DNA from: JBOGUF01 sp050696075
Lineage (GTDB): Bacteria; Chloroflexota; Chloroflexia; Thermomicrobiales; UBA6265
NCBI GenBank assembly: GCA_050696075.1
Contig: JBOGUF010000014.1
Span: forward strand, 1-6,144
Direction of reading: 5' to 3'
DNA: 6,144 nucleotides
The notes beneath the pieces are model-generated. The model did not search any database. It had not been told where the DNA came from and was given only the letters and a program-made list of their open reading frames with translations. A program made the position numbers and the translations under genes. Within the stretch, counting starts at the first letter, position 1, and each line of letters starts with the position of its first letter. Positions 5,851 to 6,144 of this stretch are shown here, one piece after another.

Positions 5851-5858
5851 GGAAGGAG
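5851..5858 (+). promoter_or_regulatory. Strong Shine-Dalgarno deciding the small-ORF start
   Basis: GGAAGGAG lies 6 bases upstream of ATG 5865. It is the strongest ribosome-binding site in the window and the main reason to believe the 28-codon frame is translated. Two further GGAAG motifs lie upstream (5821-5825 and 5841-5845). Confidence 0.6.
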
Positions 5859-5864
5859 ACCCCA

Positions 5865-5951
5865 ATGACCACGCTCAAGCTCACCCGCCGGTACCTCCGC
5901 TACGTCGCGTCGTCGCTCGCCACCGTCGCCTTCAGGCTCGCGGCCAACTAG
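5865..5951 (+). CDS. Small ORF, 28-residue cationic hydrophobic peptide
   Basis: ATG 5865 to TAG 5949-5951. The peptide begins MTTLKLTRRYLRY, continues VASSLATVAF and ends RLAAN. Five basic and no acidic residues flank a short hydrophobic run, so it could form one membrane-associated helix. It also resembles a bare signal sequence (Arg pair, hydrophobic core, LAA end) with no mature protein behind it. I do not recognise a family. Translation is supported by the GGAAGGAG site 6 bases upstream. A strong hairpin begins 23 bases after its stop and an exported-protein gene starts about 90 bases after it, so it could be a true small protein, a leader peptide acting on the next gene, or the remnant of a truncated secreted protein. 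Confidence 0.5.
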   Translation: MTTLKLTRRYLRYVASSLATVAFRLAAN

Positions 5952-5973
5952 TCGGCCTGGAGCGGTGGACGCC

Positions 5974-6008
5974 AGCCTCCCTGCCGGTGCCGGGACCGGC
6001 GGGAGGCT
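5974..6008 (+). terminator. Strong GC hairpin between the small ORF and the exported-protein gene
   Basis: AGCCTCCC and GCCGGT (5974-5981, 5983-5988) pair with ACCGGC and GGGAGGCT (5995-6008). This makes a 14-base-pair stem with one bulged T (5982) and a 6-base loop (GCCGGG). It lies just after the small ORF. No T run follows, so it may be a terminator of the U-poor type, a transcript-stabilising structure, or an attenuator controlling the gene at 6042. Structure certain, role inferred. Confidence 0.45.
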
Positions 6009-6041
6009 CGGATGCGCGGAGGTACGTGGAGGCGAGGCGCG

Positions 6042-6144
6042 ATGGATGCCAAGCTGTTCGATTCCTTCGTGCGGGCGTTCGCGACCGGCATGAGCCGGCG
6101 CGGGGCGCTGCGGACGCTGGCGGGCGGCAGCCGCGCCCGGCGGG
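6042..6144 (+). CDS. Probable exported protein, N-terminus only (twin-arginine-like leader)
   Basis: Only the first 34 codons are in the window. The protein begins MDAKLFDSFVRAFATG and then MSRRGALRTLAGG. An 'MDxxxFDxxxRxxATGxSRRxxLxxLAGG' opening is, from general knowledge, common on Tat-type exported or lipobox-bearing proteins of high-GC Chloroflexota and Actinomycetota, with SRRGAL as the twin-arginine motif. The mature product cannot be told. GGAGG (6028-6032) lies 9 bases upstream. An in-frame ATG at 6012 is an alternative start, but 6042 matches the usual N-terminus. After LAGG the frame reads SRARR instead of the expected hydrophobic core, while the next frame over the same bases reads an Ala-rich stretch. 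A frameshift is possible but cannot be settled at the edge. Confidence 0.6.
   Translation, partial: MDAKLFDSFVRAFATGMSRRGALRTLAGGSRARR

Noticed and set aside
4639..5865. Long open frame on the minus strand (408 codons)
   Set aside because: Antisense to the TPR-LuxR half, which has clear domain motifs and the right periodicity. High GC keeps the complementary frame open, and its translation shows no recognisable domain.
5196..5951. Open plus-strand frame of 251 codons ending with the small-ORF residues
   Set aside because: Its upstream part overlaps the HTH coding region out of frame and is Arg/Gly-rich noise. Only the part from ATG 5865, behind the strong ribosome site, is supported.
5834..6144. 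ATG-initiated frame open to the window end
   Set aside because: No ribosome site, Pro/Arg/Ala-rich translation, and it conflicts with both the small ORF and the recognisable leader at 6042.
1..6144. tRNA, rRNA or insertion sequence
   Set aside because: No tRNA-like cloverleaf, conserved rRNA segment, transposase or flanking terminal repeats were seen by eye.

Overview
The window is GC-rich bacterial DNA dominated by two tandem paralogues of a large signal-transduction regulator: a STAND-type (NB-ARC-like) ATPase of the predicted-ATPase COG3903 type, then a superhelix of 40-residue TPR-like repeats, then a C-terminal LuxR/NarL-type helix-turn-helix. This architecture, the high GC, and a downstream gene opening with an 'MDxxxFDxFVRxFATGxSRR' twin-arginine-like leader suggest Chloroflexota, perhaps a Thermomicrobia/Sphaerobacter relative. 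That placement is inference from protein style, not a database match.

Layout. (1) 2-280, minus strand: a small three-helix membrane protein of unknown function. (2) 281-670: a divergent control region. It holds a good promoter for the minus-strand gene with a palindrome in its spacer, and candidate -10 boxes for the plus-strand gene. (3) 671-3088: an intact STAND-TPR-LuxR regulator. (4) 3085-5715: its paralogue, split by one in-frame amber codon at 4534-4536 where the intact copy has Trp. The reading frame is otherwise open through the TPRs and HTH to 5715. (5) 5716-5864: a control region with a tandem/palindromic motif resembling the one upstream of the minus-strand gene, plus two short GC hairpins. 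(6) 5865-5951: a 28-residue small ORF with a very strong Shine-Dalgarno. (7) 5974-6008: a strong GC hairpin. (8) 6042 to the window end: the N-terminus of a probable exported protein.

The most unusual structure is a heptanucleotide array (unit GGCGGAA, complement TTCCGCC). It occurs three times: at the 3' end of the minus-strand gene, and inside both regulators at the same linker between the winged-helix part of the ATPase module and the conserved 'VLD..ASLVDKSLL' segment. Inside the regulators it is arranged as a purine arm followed by a pyrimidine arm, so the DNA or RNA can fold into a hairpin. Because 7 is coprime to 3 and neither strand's unit contains a stop in any frame, the array is open in all six frames. 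This would let it spread or expand inside genes without ending translation.

How the genes may work together (inference): the two regulators have almost identical HTH recognition helices and so probably read the same DNA site. Related motifs (core ATAGGCAAT) upstream of the flanking genes are candidate sites. The flanking genes encode a small membrane protein, a small peptide and an exported protein, which are plausible targets.
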